DNA of 64,000 nt from Gordoniibacillus chartarius (GCF_042432825.1 NZ_JBHLWN010000001.1:1-64000), one strand, 5' to 3'; shown: positions 1 through 9,301, counted from the stretch's first letter. A program made the numbers and translations. Notes: a model not told the origin generated them from the sequence alone.

Positions 1-145
1 CCCGAGGGCAGCGGCGGTGCAACAAGGCCCGAATGGGCGTTGTAGCGGCTGGCCCTAGGGCGGCAGCGGTGCAACAAAGCCCGAATGGGCGTTGTTGCGA
101 TTAGCCCGGGGCCAGCAGAGGTGCAACAAGGATAGCTGCCGAGCA
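1..145. repeat. 52-bp tandem repeat with nested hairpins, about 2.5 copies
   Basis: The decamer GGTGCAACAA recurs at 16, 68 and 120, a strict 52-bp period. In the first two copies it opens an inverted repeat: CAACAA-x-GCCC, loop GAAT, GGGC-x-TTGT (20-45 and 72-97). The third copy decays after the decamer. The array may continue to the left of the window. It looks like an extragenic palindromic element. No open reading frame with a ribosome site is visible between 1 and 312, so this stretch holds only the repeats and the promoter of the first gene. Confidence 0.75.
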
Positions 146-199
146 GCAAGCACTGCGTGCCACAGCCGGGGGACTCCCATTACGGAAAGCAGGAATCCC

Positions 200-252
200 C
201 CTATAACAGAGCAATGATCGCCTATAATCGCACTAACGCAACGCAGTATAAT
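200..252 (+). promoter_or_regulatory. Promoter with CCTATAA direct repeat (site 1)
   Basis: Two exact CCTATAA boxes lie at 200-206 and 221-227, 21 bp start to start. A TATAAT hexamer follows at 247-252, so the second box sits where a -35 element would be. No good TTGACA is present. The same arrangement recurs at five other intergenic gaps. The likely reading is an activator-dependent promoter for the operon beginning at 313. Confidence 0.65.
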
Positions 253-312
253 TAAGCTGCTATTGAAACCGTTATCATCTTTGGATGGTTTATGACTATA
301 GGAGGTGCCGCT

Positions 313-1434
313 GTGGGGCGGATTGTGTTAAACCATGTGGAGAAACGCTTCGGCAAAGAAAGAGCATACGCTGTAAAGGACTTCCACCTGGAAATTGAAG
401 ACGGGGAGTTCATTGTCATGGTCGGTCCTTCCGGCTGCGGGAAATCGACGACGCTCCGCATGATCGCCGGACTGGAAGACATCACCTCCGGCGAGCTCTA
501 TATCGGTGACAAACTGGTCAACCACTTGCCTCCGAAGGACCGCGACATCGCCATGGTGTTCCAGAACTACGCATTGTATCCGAACATGAGCGTGTATGAG
601 AATATCGCCTTCGGTCTGCGCCTGCGCAAGATGGCGAAGCACGAGATCGACCAGTCCGTGAAATCGACGTCGCGCGTGCTGGAAATCGAGCAGTTCCTGG
701 AACGCAAGCCCCGCCAGCTATCGGGAGGCCAGCGTCAGCGCGTGGCGCTGGGGCGGGCGATTGTCCGCAACCCGCAGGTGTTCCTGATGGATGAGCCGCT
801 GTCCAATCTGGACGCCAAGCTTCGGGTGCAGATGAGAACGGAAATCATCAAGCTGCATAAAGAACTTGGAGTGACGATGGTCTATGTGACGCACGACCAG
901 GTCGAAGCTATGACGATGGGGCACCGGATCGTCGTGATGAAGGACGGCGTCATTCAACAGGTCGACACGCCGAAGATGATCTACAACAATCCGAGAAACA
1001 TGTTTGTGGCCGGATTCATCGGCACCCCGCCGATTAATTTCATCGAAGGCAAAGTCCTGGAAAGCGGCGGCGGCGAGCTGGAGTTCCATACGAAACGGTA
1101 CTCAGTCAAAGTTCCTCCACGGCATGCGGACATCCTGCGGAAGAAGCATAAAGCCGGTCGCGACGTCGTTCTCGGCATCCGAAGCGAAAACATCCATGTC
1201 GACCCGGCGATGGCGGAGGGACGCCCGAAATGGCAAATTGCCGGGATCCAGAAGCTGAGCGAGCTAATGGGCGCCGACATGTATCTGTATCTGGACATCG
1301 GAGGGCCGAATTTGCTGATCGCCAGAGCCCGTGCGGATCACGAATTTATCGAGAACGAGAAGCTCACGCTTACACTGGATATGGAGAAGGCGTTGTTCTT
1401 CGACAAGGATACTACGGACAATTTGGCCTACTAA
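313..1434 (+). CDS. Sugar ABC importer ATPase, MsmX/UgpC type
   Basis: This 373-residue protein is a cytoplasmic ATPase that energises sugar ABC importers. It shows Walker A GPSGCGKST (about 38-46), signature LSGGQ (136-140), Walker B VFLMDEP (156-162), a switch HD motif, and a C-terminal TOBE region from about 240, as in MsmX/MalK-type proteins of about 370 residues. I chose the GTG at 313 because AGGAGGTG at 300-307 sits 5 nt upstream. An in-frame ATG at 292 would place that site inside the gene. It is the only importer-type ATPase in the window, yet two permease pairs and four binding proteins are present. Sharing one ATPase among several importers is known for MsmX in Bacillus and is likely here. 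Confidence 0.9.
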   Translation: MGRIVLNHVEKRFGKERAYAVKDFHLEIEDGEFIVMVGPSGCGKSTTLRMIAGLEDITSGELYIGDKLVNHLPPKDRDIAMVFQNYALYPNMSVYENIAFGLRLRKMAKHEIDQSVKSTSRVLEIEQFLERKPRQLSGGQRQRVALGRAIVRNPQVFLMDEPLSNLDAKLRVQMRTEIIKLHKELGVTMVYVTHDQVEAMTMGHRIVVMKDGVIQQVDTPKMIYNNPRNMFVAGFIGTPPINFIEGKVLESGGGELEFHTKRYSVKVPPRHADILRKKHKAGRDVVLGIRSENIHVDPAMAEGRPKWQIAGIQKLSELMGADMYLYLDIGGPNLLIARARADHEFIENEKLTLTLDMEKALFFDKDTTDNLAY

Positions 1435-1452
1435 ATCAAGCAAGGCGGAGGG

Positions 1453-4434
1453 ATGGAGTTGAAGGCGTTGTTTCGAACACGGGGATGGAGGTTCGCCGTA
1501 CTGGCGCTTACGCTTGCGCTCGGTTCGTCGGTTCCCGTTATGGCCGATGGCGGAGCTCCGGCTGCGGGCGGAGCGAGGACCGGCGTCAACGAGCAAACGG
1601 GAGGGCAGTCGGAGTTCGGGTCCGAAACCCGGGATCCCCAGTATTATGAGGTGCTTGAGCAGTGGAAGAAGGAAGGGGCTGTCGCCGATCATAACGCCAC
1701 CGTCACCGTGCCCGGATCGAAATTCGTCGCCTTCTCGCCCAACGCCGATGTCAGCATCGGATCGTATAAGGGGAAGGACGGAGTTCTTGTCTGGGAGGCC
1801 AACGGCGACGAATGGGTCGAATTTGAAGTCAACGTTGCGCAAGGCGGCTTGTATGCTATCGAAATGTCGTACCATCCGTTCGTCGATTCCAAGAACCGCA
1901 AGCCGATCGCGCTCAATTTGACCGTGGATGGCGCTACGCCGTTTCTCGAATCGAAATCGCTGGAGCTGTACCGGCATTGGCGGGATAAGCTGCCTGCGCA
2001 GAAGGATGCGAACGGAGATGAGATCAGGCCGGTGGCCGAAGATATTTCCGGCTGGATGCAGTGGGAGCTGCGCGATTTGTCGGGGGCTTACGAGGATCCG
2101 CTGCTCTGGAGGCTGACGCCGGGCAAGCATATCATCCGCTTGGCGGGCAGCGATCCGATGGCGCTGGAATCGATCACGTTCAAGCCCGCCGCCAAAACGG
2201 AAACTTACGAAACCGCACGGCAATCATGGCCCCAGTCAGGGCCCGTCGAGGCCGATCCGATCGTGATCGAAGCGGAGAAGGTGCAGTGGAAGAACGATTC
2301 CGCAATCGCACTCGCTTTCGATAACGATATTGCAAACAGTCCGTTTGTCCGCGGCCATATTACCTACAACACGCTCGACGGAGACCGCTGGGCGACGAAT
2401 AATCAGCAGATCAGCTGGAGCTTCGAAGTGCCGGAGAGCGGATATTATCAAATTGCCTTCCGCCAGCAGCAGGCATTCGTATCCAACCGTTCGTCGTTCC
2501 GGTCTATTCTCATTAACGGGAAGATCCCGTTCAGCGAGCTGAAAGCATACCGCTTCAAGTACGCCTCCGGCTGGAAGGGAGCCCCGATTGCGGATGAACG
2601 GGGAGCTCCGTACGAGTTTTATTTGCCCAAGGGGACGAATACCATCTCGATGCGGGTGACGCAAGCACCGCTTCGGCCGATCATTTCCGATATGGACCGG
2701 GCAATCGGCGTCCTGACGAAGCTGACCGCAGAACTGCGCACGCTTACCGGCGGCGTGGATGACAAGAACCGGACCTGGGAGCTGAAGAAAGATTTGCCCG
2801 GCTTCGTCGAGACGTTCAGCGAGCTGAACGACAGTCTGATCGCAACCCGGGAGCGGCTGATTCAAATTAACGGAAGTCCGGATGCGGTTTCCCAAGCATT
2901 GGTTACCATCGAGAAGGATATGGAATCGATGCTGCGCTACCCCGACGAGATCCCTTACGATCCGAACCGGCTCAACAAGCTGCAGGGCAAGCTCTCCGAA
3001 CAAATTCAGCTGATGAGCCGCCAGCCGCTTCAGCTTGACCGCATTTATGTCGTGCCCGCAGGGAAGCCGCTGCCGAAGATGGAAGCTACGACGATGGAGA
3101 AAATCGAAGGCTTCGTCTTCAACTTCTTCAACTCGTTCAAGTCGGCCTCTGGCCCGGGCGAAGACGACGGCCAGGTGCTGAACGTCTGGATGAACCGCAA
3201 CCGGGATTATGTCAACATGCTGCAGGGGATGGCGGATGAAAGCTTTACGCCGAAGACAGGGATCAAGGTAAAGGTCAACCTGCTCAAGGACGAAAGGCTG
3301 CTCCTGCTCATGAATGCTGCGGGAATGGCGCCGGACGTGGCCATCGGCTTGCCGCAGGAAACGCCGTTCAATTACGCCCTTCGCGGCGGGATGTACGATC
3401 TGAAGCAGTTCCCGGACTTTGAGGAGGTATTCAGGCAATTCTCGCCGGGATCTTGGATCCCCTACTACTATGATGGCGGCTATTACGCGGTACCGGAAAC
3501 GCAGACGTTCTCGATGCTGTTCTATCGCAAAGACATTCTGGAACGTTTGGGCTTAGCCGTTCCGGACACATGGGACGACGTTTATCGGATCTTGCCGATT
3601 CTGCAGCAGAACAATATGAATTTCACGCCGACCGAGCAGGGGATGTTTCTGCAAATGCATGGCGCGCAGTATTACAAGCAGGACGGATCGGGCTCCGGGC
3701 TCGGCACGGAAGCCGGCATCCAGGCGTTCAAGGCGTGGACCGACCTGCAGAATAAGTTCGGGATCGACCAGCGTTCCGAAAGCTTCTATCAGCATTTCCG
3801 CGACGGCTCGTATCCGATCGGCATCGCCGATTTGAACGCTTATATTCAGCTGCTCGTATCGGCTCCCGAGCTGAACGGCTTATGGGGAGTAGCGCCTATC
3901 CCGGGTGTCAAGCAAGCGGACGGAACCGTCGCGAGGTGGACGGAGGGCAACGGCGGCGACCAGCTTGCTACGGCAATTTTCAAGCAAACGAAGAAACCGC
4001 AGGAGAGCTGGGAGTTCCTGAAATGGTGGATGTCCGCCGACGTTCAGGTTCAATATGCCACGGATCTGGAGACACTCTACGGCGTGACGTTCCGCTGGTA
4101 TACGGCCAACATCGATGCCTTCGTCCAGCTTCCTTGGAAAGAAGATGACCTGCAGGCCATTCTGGAGCAGTGGAGATGGTTCCGTGAGGTGGCGAAGGTG
4201 CCCGGCAGCTACTATACCGAGCGCGAGCTCAAGAACGCCTGGACGCGAACCGTCATTAACGGGGAGAATTACCGGACCTCGCTGGAGACGGCGGTCAAAG
4301 AAATCGACAGGGAGGTCCGCCGCAAAATGCAGGAGTTTCGTTTCATCGACGGTCAAGGGAACATCGTGAGGCCGCTGCAGCTGATCAGCGTCCCGGAGCC
4401 GTGGGAGGGAGTGGATAAGTATGTTAAAAAGTGA
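1453..4434 (+). CDS. Very large sugar-binding protein with N-terminal carbohydrate-binding-like modules
   Basis: At 993 residues this is more than twice the usual length of a family 1 solute-binding protein. A signal peptide (hydrophobic core about 15-30, VMA cleavage near 31) lacks a lipobox cysteine. Residues about 70-410 contain two beta-sandwich-like segments with the motifs GLYAIEMSYHP and SGYYQIAFRQ, typical of carbohydrate-binding modules. A helical stretch follows (about 420-545), then a binding-protein domain (about 570-990) beginning LNVWMNRNRDYVNML and including MLFYRKDILERLG. It probably captures a polysaccharide fragment at the surface and delivers it to the permeases encoded just downstream. 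The permease gene overlaps its 3' end by 14 nt. GGAGGG precedes the ATG. Confidence 0.82.
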   Translation: MELKALFRTRGWRFAVLALTLALGSSVPVMADGGAPAAGGARTGVNEQTGGQSEFGSETRDPQYYEVLEQWKKEGAVADHNATVTVPGSKFVAFSPNADVSIGSYKGKDGVLVWEANGDEWVEFEVNVAQGGLYAIEMSYHPFVDSKNRKPIALNLTVDGATPFLESKSLELYRHWRDKLPAQKDANGDEIRPVAEDISGWMQWELRDLSGAYEDPLLWRLTPGKHIIRLAGSDPMALESITFKPAAKTETYETARQSWPQSGPVEADPIVIEAEKVQWKNDSAIALAFDNDIANSPFVRGHITYNTLDGDRWATNNQQISWSFEVPESGYYQIAFRQQQAFVSNRSSFRSILINGKIPFSELKAYRFKYASGWKGAPIADERGAPYEFYLPKGTNTISMRVTQAPLRPIISDMDRAIGVLTKLTAELRTLTGGVDDKNRTWELKKDLPGFVETFSELNDSLIATRERLIQINGSPDAVSQALVTIEKDMESMLRYPDEIPYDPNRLNKLQGKLSEQIQLMSRQPLQLDRIYVVPAGKPLPKMEATTMEKIEGFVFNFFNSFKSASGPGEDDGQVLNVWMNRNRDYVNMLQGMADESFTPKTGIKVKVNLLKDERLLLLMNAAGMAPDVAIGLPQETPFNYALRGGMYDLKQFPDFEEVFRQFSPGSWIPYYYDGGYYAVPETQTFSMLFYRKDILERLGLAVPDTWDDVYRILPILQQNNMNFTPTEQGMFLQMHGAQYYKQDGSGSGLGTEAGIQAFKAWTDLQNKFGIDQRSESFYQHFRDGSYPIGIADLNAYIQLLVSAPELNGLWGVAPIPGVKQADGTVARWTEGNGGDQLATAIFKQTKKPQESWEFLKWWMSADVQVQYATDLETLYGVTFRWYTANIDAFVQLPWKEDDLQAILEQWRWFREVAKVPGSYYTERELKNAWTRTVINGENYRTSLETAVKEIDREVRRKMQEFRFIDGQGNIVRPLQLISVPEPWEGVDKYVKK

Positions 4435-5398
4435 TGCGCAGTCGCTGCCCGGAATGCTGGCTCCCGCCAAACTCCAGCCGGATAACAAATTACTTGCGGC
4501 TGTGCAGTCGATCTGGAAATACCGAATTTCGTATTTGTTCATCGCGCCGTTCATGATTTGCTTTATCGTGTTCATCCTGCTGCCGGTCGTGTCGGCGGTA
4601 GCGCTCAGCTTTACGTATTATAATGCAATCGAGGCTCCGCGCTTTATCGGCTGGAACAATTTCCGCGATATGCTGTCGCAGGACCTGATTCTCATTAAAT
4701 ACGCGCTGCCCAACACGCTGACTTTCGCGTTGATCGTCGGCTCGGGCGGTTACGTCTGCGCCTTTGTGCTGGCCTGGATGATCGCGATCTTGCCCGGGGT
4801 GTACCGCAAATGGTTTACGCTGGCGATGTATACCCCGTCGCTTGCCAGCCTGGTGGCGATGAGCATTATCTGGACGCCGCTGTTGTCCAGCGACAGGATC
4901 GGGTATTTGAACAGCTTCCTGCTCAAGCTGTCCCTGATCAGCGAGCCGATTGCGTGGGTGACGAGCAAAGAGCATTTGATGACCTCGATGGTGGTCGTAT
5001 CGCTTTGGAAAAGCATGGGCATCGGCTTTCTCGGCATGCTGGCCGGCATTCTCAATGTGAATCCCGAGCTCTATGAAGCGGGAAGGCTCGACGGCATCCG
5101 CAGCCGGCTGGAGGAAGTATGGTATATCACGATTCCGTCCACGAAGCCGCAAATGCTGTTCGGCGCGGTCATGGCGATCGTCTCGGCGATCCAAATATCC
5201 TCCATCGGTACGGCCCTGTCCGGCATGACTCCGACACCGGAGTACGCGGGACACATGATCACGTCGCATATCGACGACTACGGCCTCACGCGTTTCGAGC
5301 TCGGCTACGCGACGGCGCTGACGGTATGCTTGCTCACGATCGTTTATTTTGCCCAGAAGCTGAGCTGGAAGCTGTTCGGAACGAAGGAGGGCGAGTAG
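4421..5398 (+). CDS. Sugar ABC transporter permease, subunit 1
   Basis: The 325-residue membrane protein has about six transmembrane segments, the first at about 40-65 (YLFIAPFMICFIVFILLPVV). The cytoplasmic EAA loop that docks the ATPase reads YEAGRLDGIRSRLEEVWYI, matching the MalF/UgpA class. It starts inside the end of the binding-protein gene (14-nt overlap), and the partner permease begins 1 nt after its stop, so the three are translationally coupled. With the ATPase at 313 they form one complete importer. Which sugar it carries cannot be read from the sequence; the neighbouring GH95 and apiosidase-like genes suggest plant-wall oligosaccharides. Confidence 0.9.
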   Translation: MLKSDAQSLPGMLAPAKLQPDNKLLAAVQSIWKYRISYLFIAPFMICFIVFILLPVVSAVALSFTYYNAIEAPRFIGWNNFRDMLSQDLILIKYALPNTLTFALIVGSGGYVCAFVLAWMIAILPGVYRKWFTLAMYTPSLASLVAMSIIWTPLLSSDRIGYLNSFLLKLSLISEPIAWVTSKEHLMTSMVVVSLWKSMGIGFLGMLAGILNVNPELYEAGRLDGIRSRLEEVWYITIPSTKPQMLFGAVMAIVSAIQISSIGTALSGMTPTPEYAGHMITSHIDDYGLTRFELGYATALTVCLLTIVYFAQKLSWKLFGTKEGE

Positions 5399-5399
5399 C

Positions 5400-6299
5400 A
5401 TGAAGCGCTTCGGTTGGTACCGCCGATTGGACGCATGGCGAAGACGCAAAGGGCTTCGCCGTCTGAGTCCGTTCGAGACGATAACGATGGTAGTGCTTAT
5501 CGCCTTAAGCGTATTTATGCTGCTGCCCATCGTTTACATTTTCAATCATGCCTTCAAGCCGTACCAGGAGCTGTTTATTTATCCGCCGACAATTCTGGTC
5601 AGGGAGCCGTCCTTTCAAAACTTCCTGGAGCTGCTAGCCACGACGAAGACGACGGCGATTCCGGTGACGCGGTATTTGTTTAACAGCGTTGTCGTTACGG
5701 TGTTGGCCGTATTCCTGATTACGATGACGAGCGCGATGTGTGCGTATGCAATATCCAAGCATAAATTTCCGGGGCACAAATTTATTTTCGGGACCATTTT
5801 GCTGACGCTCGTGTTTGTGCCGGAGACGGTGGAAATCCCCAAATATTTGGTCGTCAGCAAGCTGCACATCTTCGACACCTATTGGGGGCACGTACTGCCG
5901 CTCGTCGCTGTGCCTACCGGTGTATTCCTTATGAAACAATTCATCGACCAGCTGCCGGACGAACTGCTGGATTCGGCGCGAATGGACGGCGCACGCGAGC
6001 TCGTGCTGTTCACCCGCATCGTTATTCCGATGCTGATGCCTGCCGTAGCGACGATCGGGATTATCGCCTTCGATTCCGCTTGGAAAAATTCCGAAACGTC
6101 GACGCTGTACATGCAGGAGGAGGCGATGCGGACGTTCCCGTTCTACGTCGAAACGCTGACCAGCGGCATGGCGAACAGCGTGGCGAGGCAGGGAGCCGCC
6201 GCCGCAGCGGCGCTGCTGCTGTTCCTGCCGAACTTGATTATGTTTCTCGTATTCCAGAGCAAAGTCATCGCGACGATGGCGCATTCCGGAATCAAGTAA
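5400..6299 (+). CDS. Sugar ABC transporter permease, subunit 2
   Basis: The 299-residue protein belongs to the MalG/AraQ class. An N-terminal transmembrane segment (about 28-50, ITMVVLIALSVFMLLPIVYI) is followed by about five more. The EAA loop is LDSARMDGARELVLFTRIVIP, a good match to the family. AAGGAGGGCGAG inside the end of the preceding gene is its ribosome site, and the two genes are 1 nt apart. It forms the membrane channel with the product of 4421-5398. Nothing is unusual about length or composition. Confidence 0.9.
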   Translation: MKRFGWYRRLDAWRRRKGLRRLSPFETITMVVLIALSVFMLLPIVYIFNHAFKPYQELFIYPPTILVREPSFQNFLELLATTKTTAIPVTRYLFNSVVVTVLAVFLITMTSAMCAYAISKHKFPGHKFIFGTILLTLVFVPETVEIPKYLVVSKLHIFDTYWGHVLPLVAVPTGVFLMKQFIDQLPDELLDSARMDGARELVLFTRIVIPMLMPAVATIGIIAFDSAWKNSETSTLYMQEEAMRTFPFYVETLTSGMANSVARQGAAAAAALLLFLPNLIMFLVFQSKVIATMAHSGIK

Positions 6300-6327
6300 A
6301 CCTGCTGCCGCTTAGGGGGATGGGCCG

Positions 6328-7761
6328 ATGGACTATGGAAAAAGCGGAATGGAAGTGGAGTGCTGGGACCGATTCGAGCTGACGCTGCCCGGACCTTCGA
6401 CGGGAAATCCGTTCCAGGAGGTGCGGTTGTCGGCCAAGTTCCAATACAAGAATCTGGTCTTCGAGCCGGACGGATTCTATGACGGAAACGGGACGTACCG
6501 CATCCGGTTCATGCCGGACCGGCCGGGCGTATGGCGCTATATCACGAGCAGCAGCGCCGCCGAGCTGGATGGTCATTCGGGGGAGTTCGTCTGTACGCCC
6601 CCCTCCGAGGGGAATCATGGTCCGGTGAGGGTGAAGGGCGATTACTTGTTCGCCTATGAAGACGGCACCCGGTATTTGCCGTTCGGCACGACCTGCTATC
6701 ATTGGACGCATGACGGGAATACGGAGCTTGAGGAGATGACGCTGCAGACGCTGCGGGCATCGCCGTTCAACAAAGTGCGGATGTGCCTGCTTCCGACGAA
6801 GGATATGAAGCCGCCCCTGCAGCTTGTCTTCCCCGGAACATGTCCGGAGGATGTGGACAAGACGAGGTTCAATCCGGAATTTTTCGCTCATCTGGAGAGG
6901 CGGATCGACGATTTGCAGCGCCTTGGCATCGAAGCGGATCTTGTATTATTCCATCCGTACGACAAAGGCTATTGGGGCGTTGACAACATGGACGCCGAAA
7001 CCGATGCTTTCTATTTGCGGTACGTGATCGCCAGGCTCGCGTCGTTTCGCAACGTATGGTGGTCGCTCTGCAATGAATACGACTTCAATACGTACAAAAC
7101 GGTTGCCGATTGGGACCGGCTGCTGCAGCTGACCCAGCGCTTCGATCCTTATCAGCATCTGCGTTCGATCCATAACGGCACCAAGATGTACAAATCGTCC
7201 CATCTGTACGACTTTTCCAAGCCGTGGATTACGCATCAAAGCATACAGCATTGGGACGCCGAGCTGACCTCCGTCTGGAGAGAAGCGGTGGCCAAGCCGA
7301 TCGTAATCGATGAAATTTCTTACGAGGGCAACAGCTCCAGACGATGGGGCAACATATCCGGCATGGAACTGACCCACCGGTTCTGGGAAGGAGCGGCGCG
7401 GGGCGGATTCGTCGGGCACGGCGAATCGTTCATCGACCGCGAGACGCGAGCTTGGATTTCGTCCGGCGGCAAGCTGTACGGCGAAAGCGTGGAGCGAATC
7501 GCCTTTCTGCGCAAGGTGATGGAAGATGGACCCGAGGATCTCATCGCTGGGGCGCGGGACGGCACGTACAGGCTGATGTACTTCGGCCGGCGCCAGCCCG
7601 CATATGCTATCGTCGATCTGGAGGAAGACGCCTTGCATCGGATCGAGCTGATCGATGCGTGGAACATGACGATTGCGGCGCTGGACGGGACGTACCGGGG
7701 CTGCTGCAGGGTCGAGCTTCCGGGCAAACCTTACATAGCGCTTCGGATTCGCCGGTTATGA
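6328..7761 (+). CDS. DUF5060 / apiosidase-like (DUF4038) / DUF5605 glycosidase, copy 1
   Basis: This 477-residue protein has no signal peptide and is probably cytoplasmic. Residues about 8-95 form a DUF5060-type beta domain (FELTLPGPSTGNPF, FYDGNGTYRIRFMP). A TIM-barrel region resembling the DUF4038 apiosidase-like family follows, and a small C-terminal domain ends IALRIRRL. Candidate catalytic glutamates are E250 in SLCNEYD and E329 in VIDEISYEG, at the expected ends of barrel strands 4 and 7. GH140 apiosidases of this clan cleave apiose from pectin side chains; the true substrate here is unknown. A paralogue follows directly. AGGGGGA precedes the ATG by 7 nt. Confidence 0.72.
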   Translation: MDYGKSGMEVECWDRFELTLPGPSTGNPFQEVRLSAKFQYKNLVFEPDGFYDGNGTYRIRFMPDRPGVWRYITSSSAAELDGHSGEFVCTPPSEGNHGPVRVKGDYLFAYEDGTRYLPFGTTCYHWTHDGNTELEEMTLQTLRASPFNKVRMCLLPTKDMKPPLQLVFPGTCPEDVDKTRFNPEFFAHLERRIDDLQRLGIEADLVLFHPYDKGYWGVDNMDAETDAFYLRYVIARLASFRNVWWSLCNEYDFNTYKTVADWDRLLQLTQRFDPYQHLRSIHNGTKMYKSSHLYDFSKPWITHQSIQHWDAELTSVWREAVAKPIVIDEISYEGNSSRRWGNISGMELTHRFWEGAARGGFVGHGESFIDRETRAWISSGGKLYGESVERIAFLRKVMEDGPEDLIAGARDGTYRLMYFGRRQPAYAIVDLEEDALHRIELIDAWNMTIAALDGTYRGCCRVELPGKPYIALRIRRL

Positions 7762-7795
7762 GACGGTTCACTATCGCGGAAGGAGGAGATTCTGA

Positions 7796-9274
7796 CTGAG
7801 CGCACTGAACGCACAGAACGCACAGAACGCCCCCGATACGGTTCCGCGCTTTGGCTTGTTCGAGCTGGAGCTGGAAGGGCCGGCGCAAGGAAATCCATAC
7901 AAAGACGTCCGGCTCGGCGCCCGGTTCCGCAGCGGGCCGAACTATGCGGAGGCAGAAGGGTTTTACGATGGGGACGGAATCTACCGGATACGCTTTATGC
8001 CTTGCGAGGAGGGCGAATGGACTTACGTAACGGAGAGCGGCTGCTCCTCGCTTGACGGCATTGAAGGGAAGTTTGTCTGCAGAGCGGCTTCCCCGGGCGA
8101 GCATGGACCCGTCAGGGTGACGAACGGCGTACATTTCGGACATTCGGACGGAACGAGGTATGCGCCGTTCGGCACGACGAGCCTCGCCTGGCATTTGCAG
8201 AGCGAGACATTACGAAGCAGAACGCTGCAAACGCTGGCGGAAGCGCCTTTCAACAAGCTGCGGATGTGCGTGCTGCCGATTGCCGGCGGCGCAGGCACGG
8301 ATGATTTCGGCTTATTCCCGTTCGAAGGCTCGCCGCAGGCCGGGTTCGACTTCACCCGCTTCCATCCTCCGTACTTCGCTCATTTGGAGCGGTGCATCAA
8401 GCAATTGGCGGAGCTCGGCATTCAGGCGGAGCTGATCCTGTTTCATCCCTACGGCGACCGACGATGGGGTTTCGACCGGATGAGGGCGGAGGACGATGAC
8501 CGGTATGTGCGTTACGTGGTGGCCCGCTTGGCGGCGTTCAGCAACGTCTGGTGGTCGCTGGCGTGCGAATATGATCTATTGGAGCATAAACGTTCCGAGG
8601 ATTGGCGGCGGCTGTTCCGGATCATAGGGGAATACGACTCCGGCGGACACGTAAGGTCGATATCGGGGAGGACAACTTGGTACGATACCGGTCTTCCCTG
8701 GATCACGCACGCCAGTCTCCGGCACGCCGATGTCAAGGTGGCGTCCGATTGCACGAGGCAGTACGGCAAGCCTGCCATCATCGACGAATGCGGAGCTGAA
8801 GGGAATTTGCCCGACCGCTGGGGCAGCCTGACGCCCGAGGAGCTGGTGATGCACGTATGGGAAGGCACGTTCCGGGGAGGCTATGTCGGCCATAGCGAAT
8901 CCTACGAGCACCCGGACGGGCTGTTATGGCGGCTGCATGGCGGGCTGCTGCGAGGCGAGAGCGTTCCGCGGATCGCCTTCCTGCGGCGCATCGTGGAGGA
9001 GGCGCCGGCACGCATGCTCTATACGAGCGACAGCTACGACGCCGCTACGATATCGGTGCGCGGGGAATACTATTTGCAGTATTTCGGCCTGCACCGTTTT
9101 GCGTTCCGGGAATTTGCGCTGCCCGAAGGACAGTACAAGGTCGATGTTATCGATACGTGGAATATGAAGGTCCACGAGCTGGAAGGCACCTTCGAAGGAC
9201 GCTTTCGCATCGATTTGCCCGGCGAGCTCTACTATGCATTGCGGATTCGACGCGCGGAAGGCGCGAAGCAGTGA
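7796..9274 (+). CDS. DUF5060 / apiosidase-like / DUF5605 glycosidase, copy 2, probable CTG start
   Basis: This paralogue of the preceding gene is 492 residues when read from CTG 7796. It shares FELELEGPAQGNPY at the N-terminus, SLACEYD (E258) and IIDECGAEG (E331), and the C-terminal YALRIRR. The reading frame opens after TGA 7793-7795 and has no ATG or GTG before the conserved start of the domain. CTG 7796 lies 7-8 nt after AAGGAGGAG (7780-7788). A TTG at 7856 has no ribosome site and would remove residues just before the conserved FELELEG, so CTG is preferred. The added N-terminus contains a 9-nt repeat coding Asn-Ala-Gln. It probably acts on a substrate related to that of copy 1. Confidence 0.7.
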   Translation: MSALNAQNAQNAPDTVPRFGLFELELEGPAQGNPYKDVRLGARFRSGPNYAEAEGFYDGDGIYRIRFMPCEEGEWTYVTESGCSSLDGIEGKFVCRAASPGEHGPVRVTNGVHFGHSDGTRYAPFGTTSLAWHLQSETLRSRTLQTLAEAPFNKLRMCVLPIAGGAGTDDFGLFPFEGSPQAGFDFTRFHPPYFAHLERCIKQLAELGIQAELILFHPYGDRRWGFDRMRAEDDDRYVRYVVARLAAFSNVWWSLACEYDLLEHKRSEDWRRLFRIIGEYDSGGHVRSISGRTTWYDTGLPWITHASLRHADVKVASDCTRQYGKPAIIDECGAEGNLPDRWGSLTPEELVMHVWEGTFRGGYVGHSESYEHPDGLLWRLHGGLLRGESVPRIAFLRRIVEEAPARMLYTSDSYDAATISVRGEYYLQYFGLHRFAFREFALPEGQYKVDVIDTWNMKVHELEGTFEGRFRIDLPGELYYALRIRRAEGAKQ

Positions 9275-9301
9275 ACGATACGTAATCGGGGAGAGGATTC
9301 C

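Noticed and set aside
1..145. CRISPR array
   Set aside because: The repeats are tandem with similar sequence between them, contain hairpins and decay quickly. There are no unique spacers of even length and no cas genes.
7792..7794. CTG 7792 as an alternative start
   Set aside because: It is not in the frame of the conserved DUF5060 domain.
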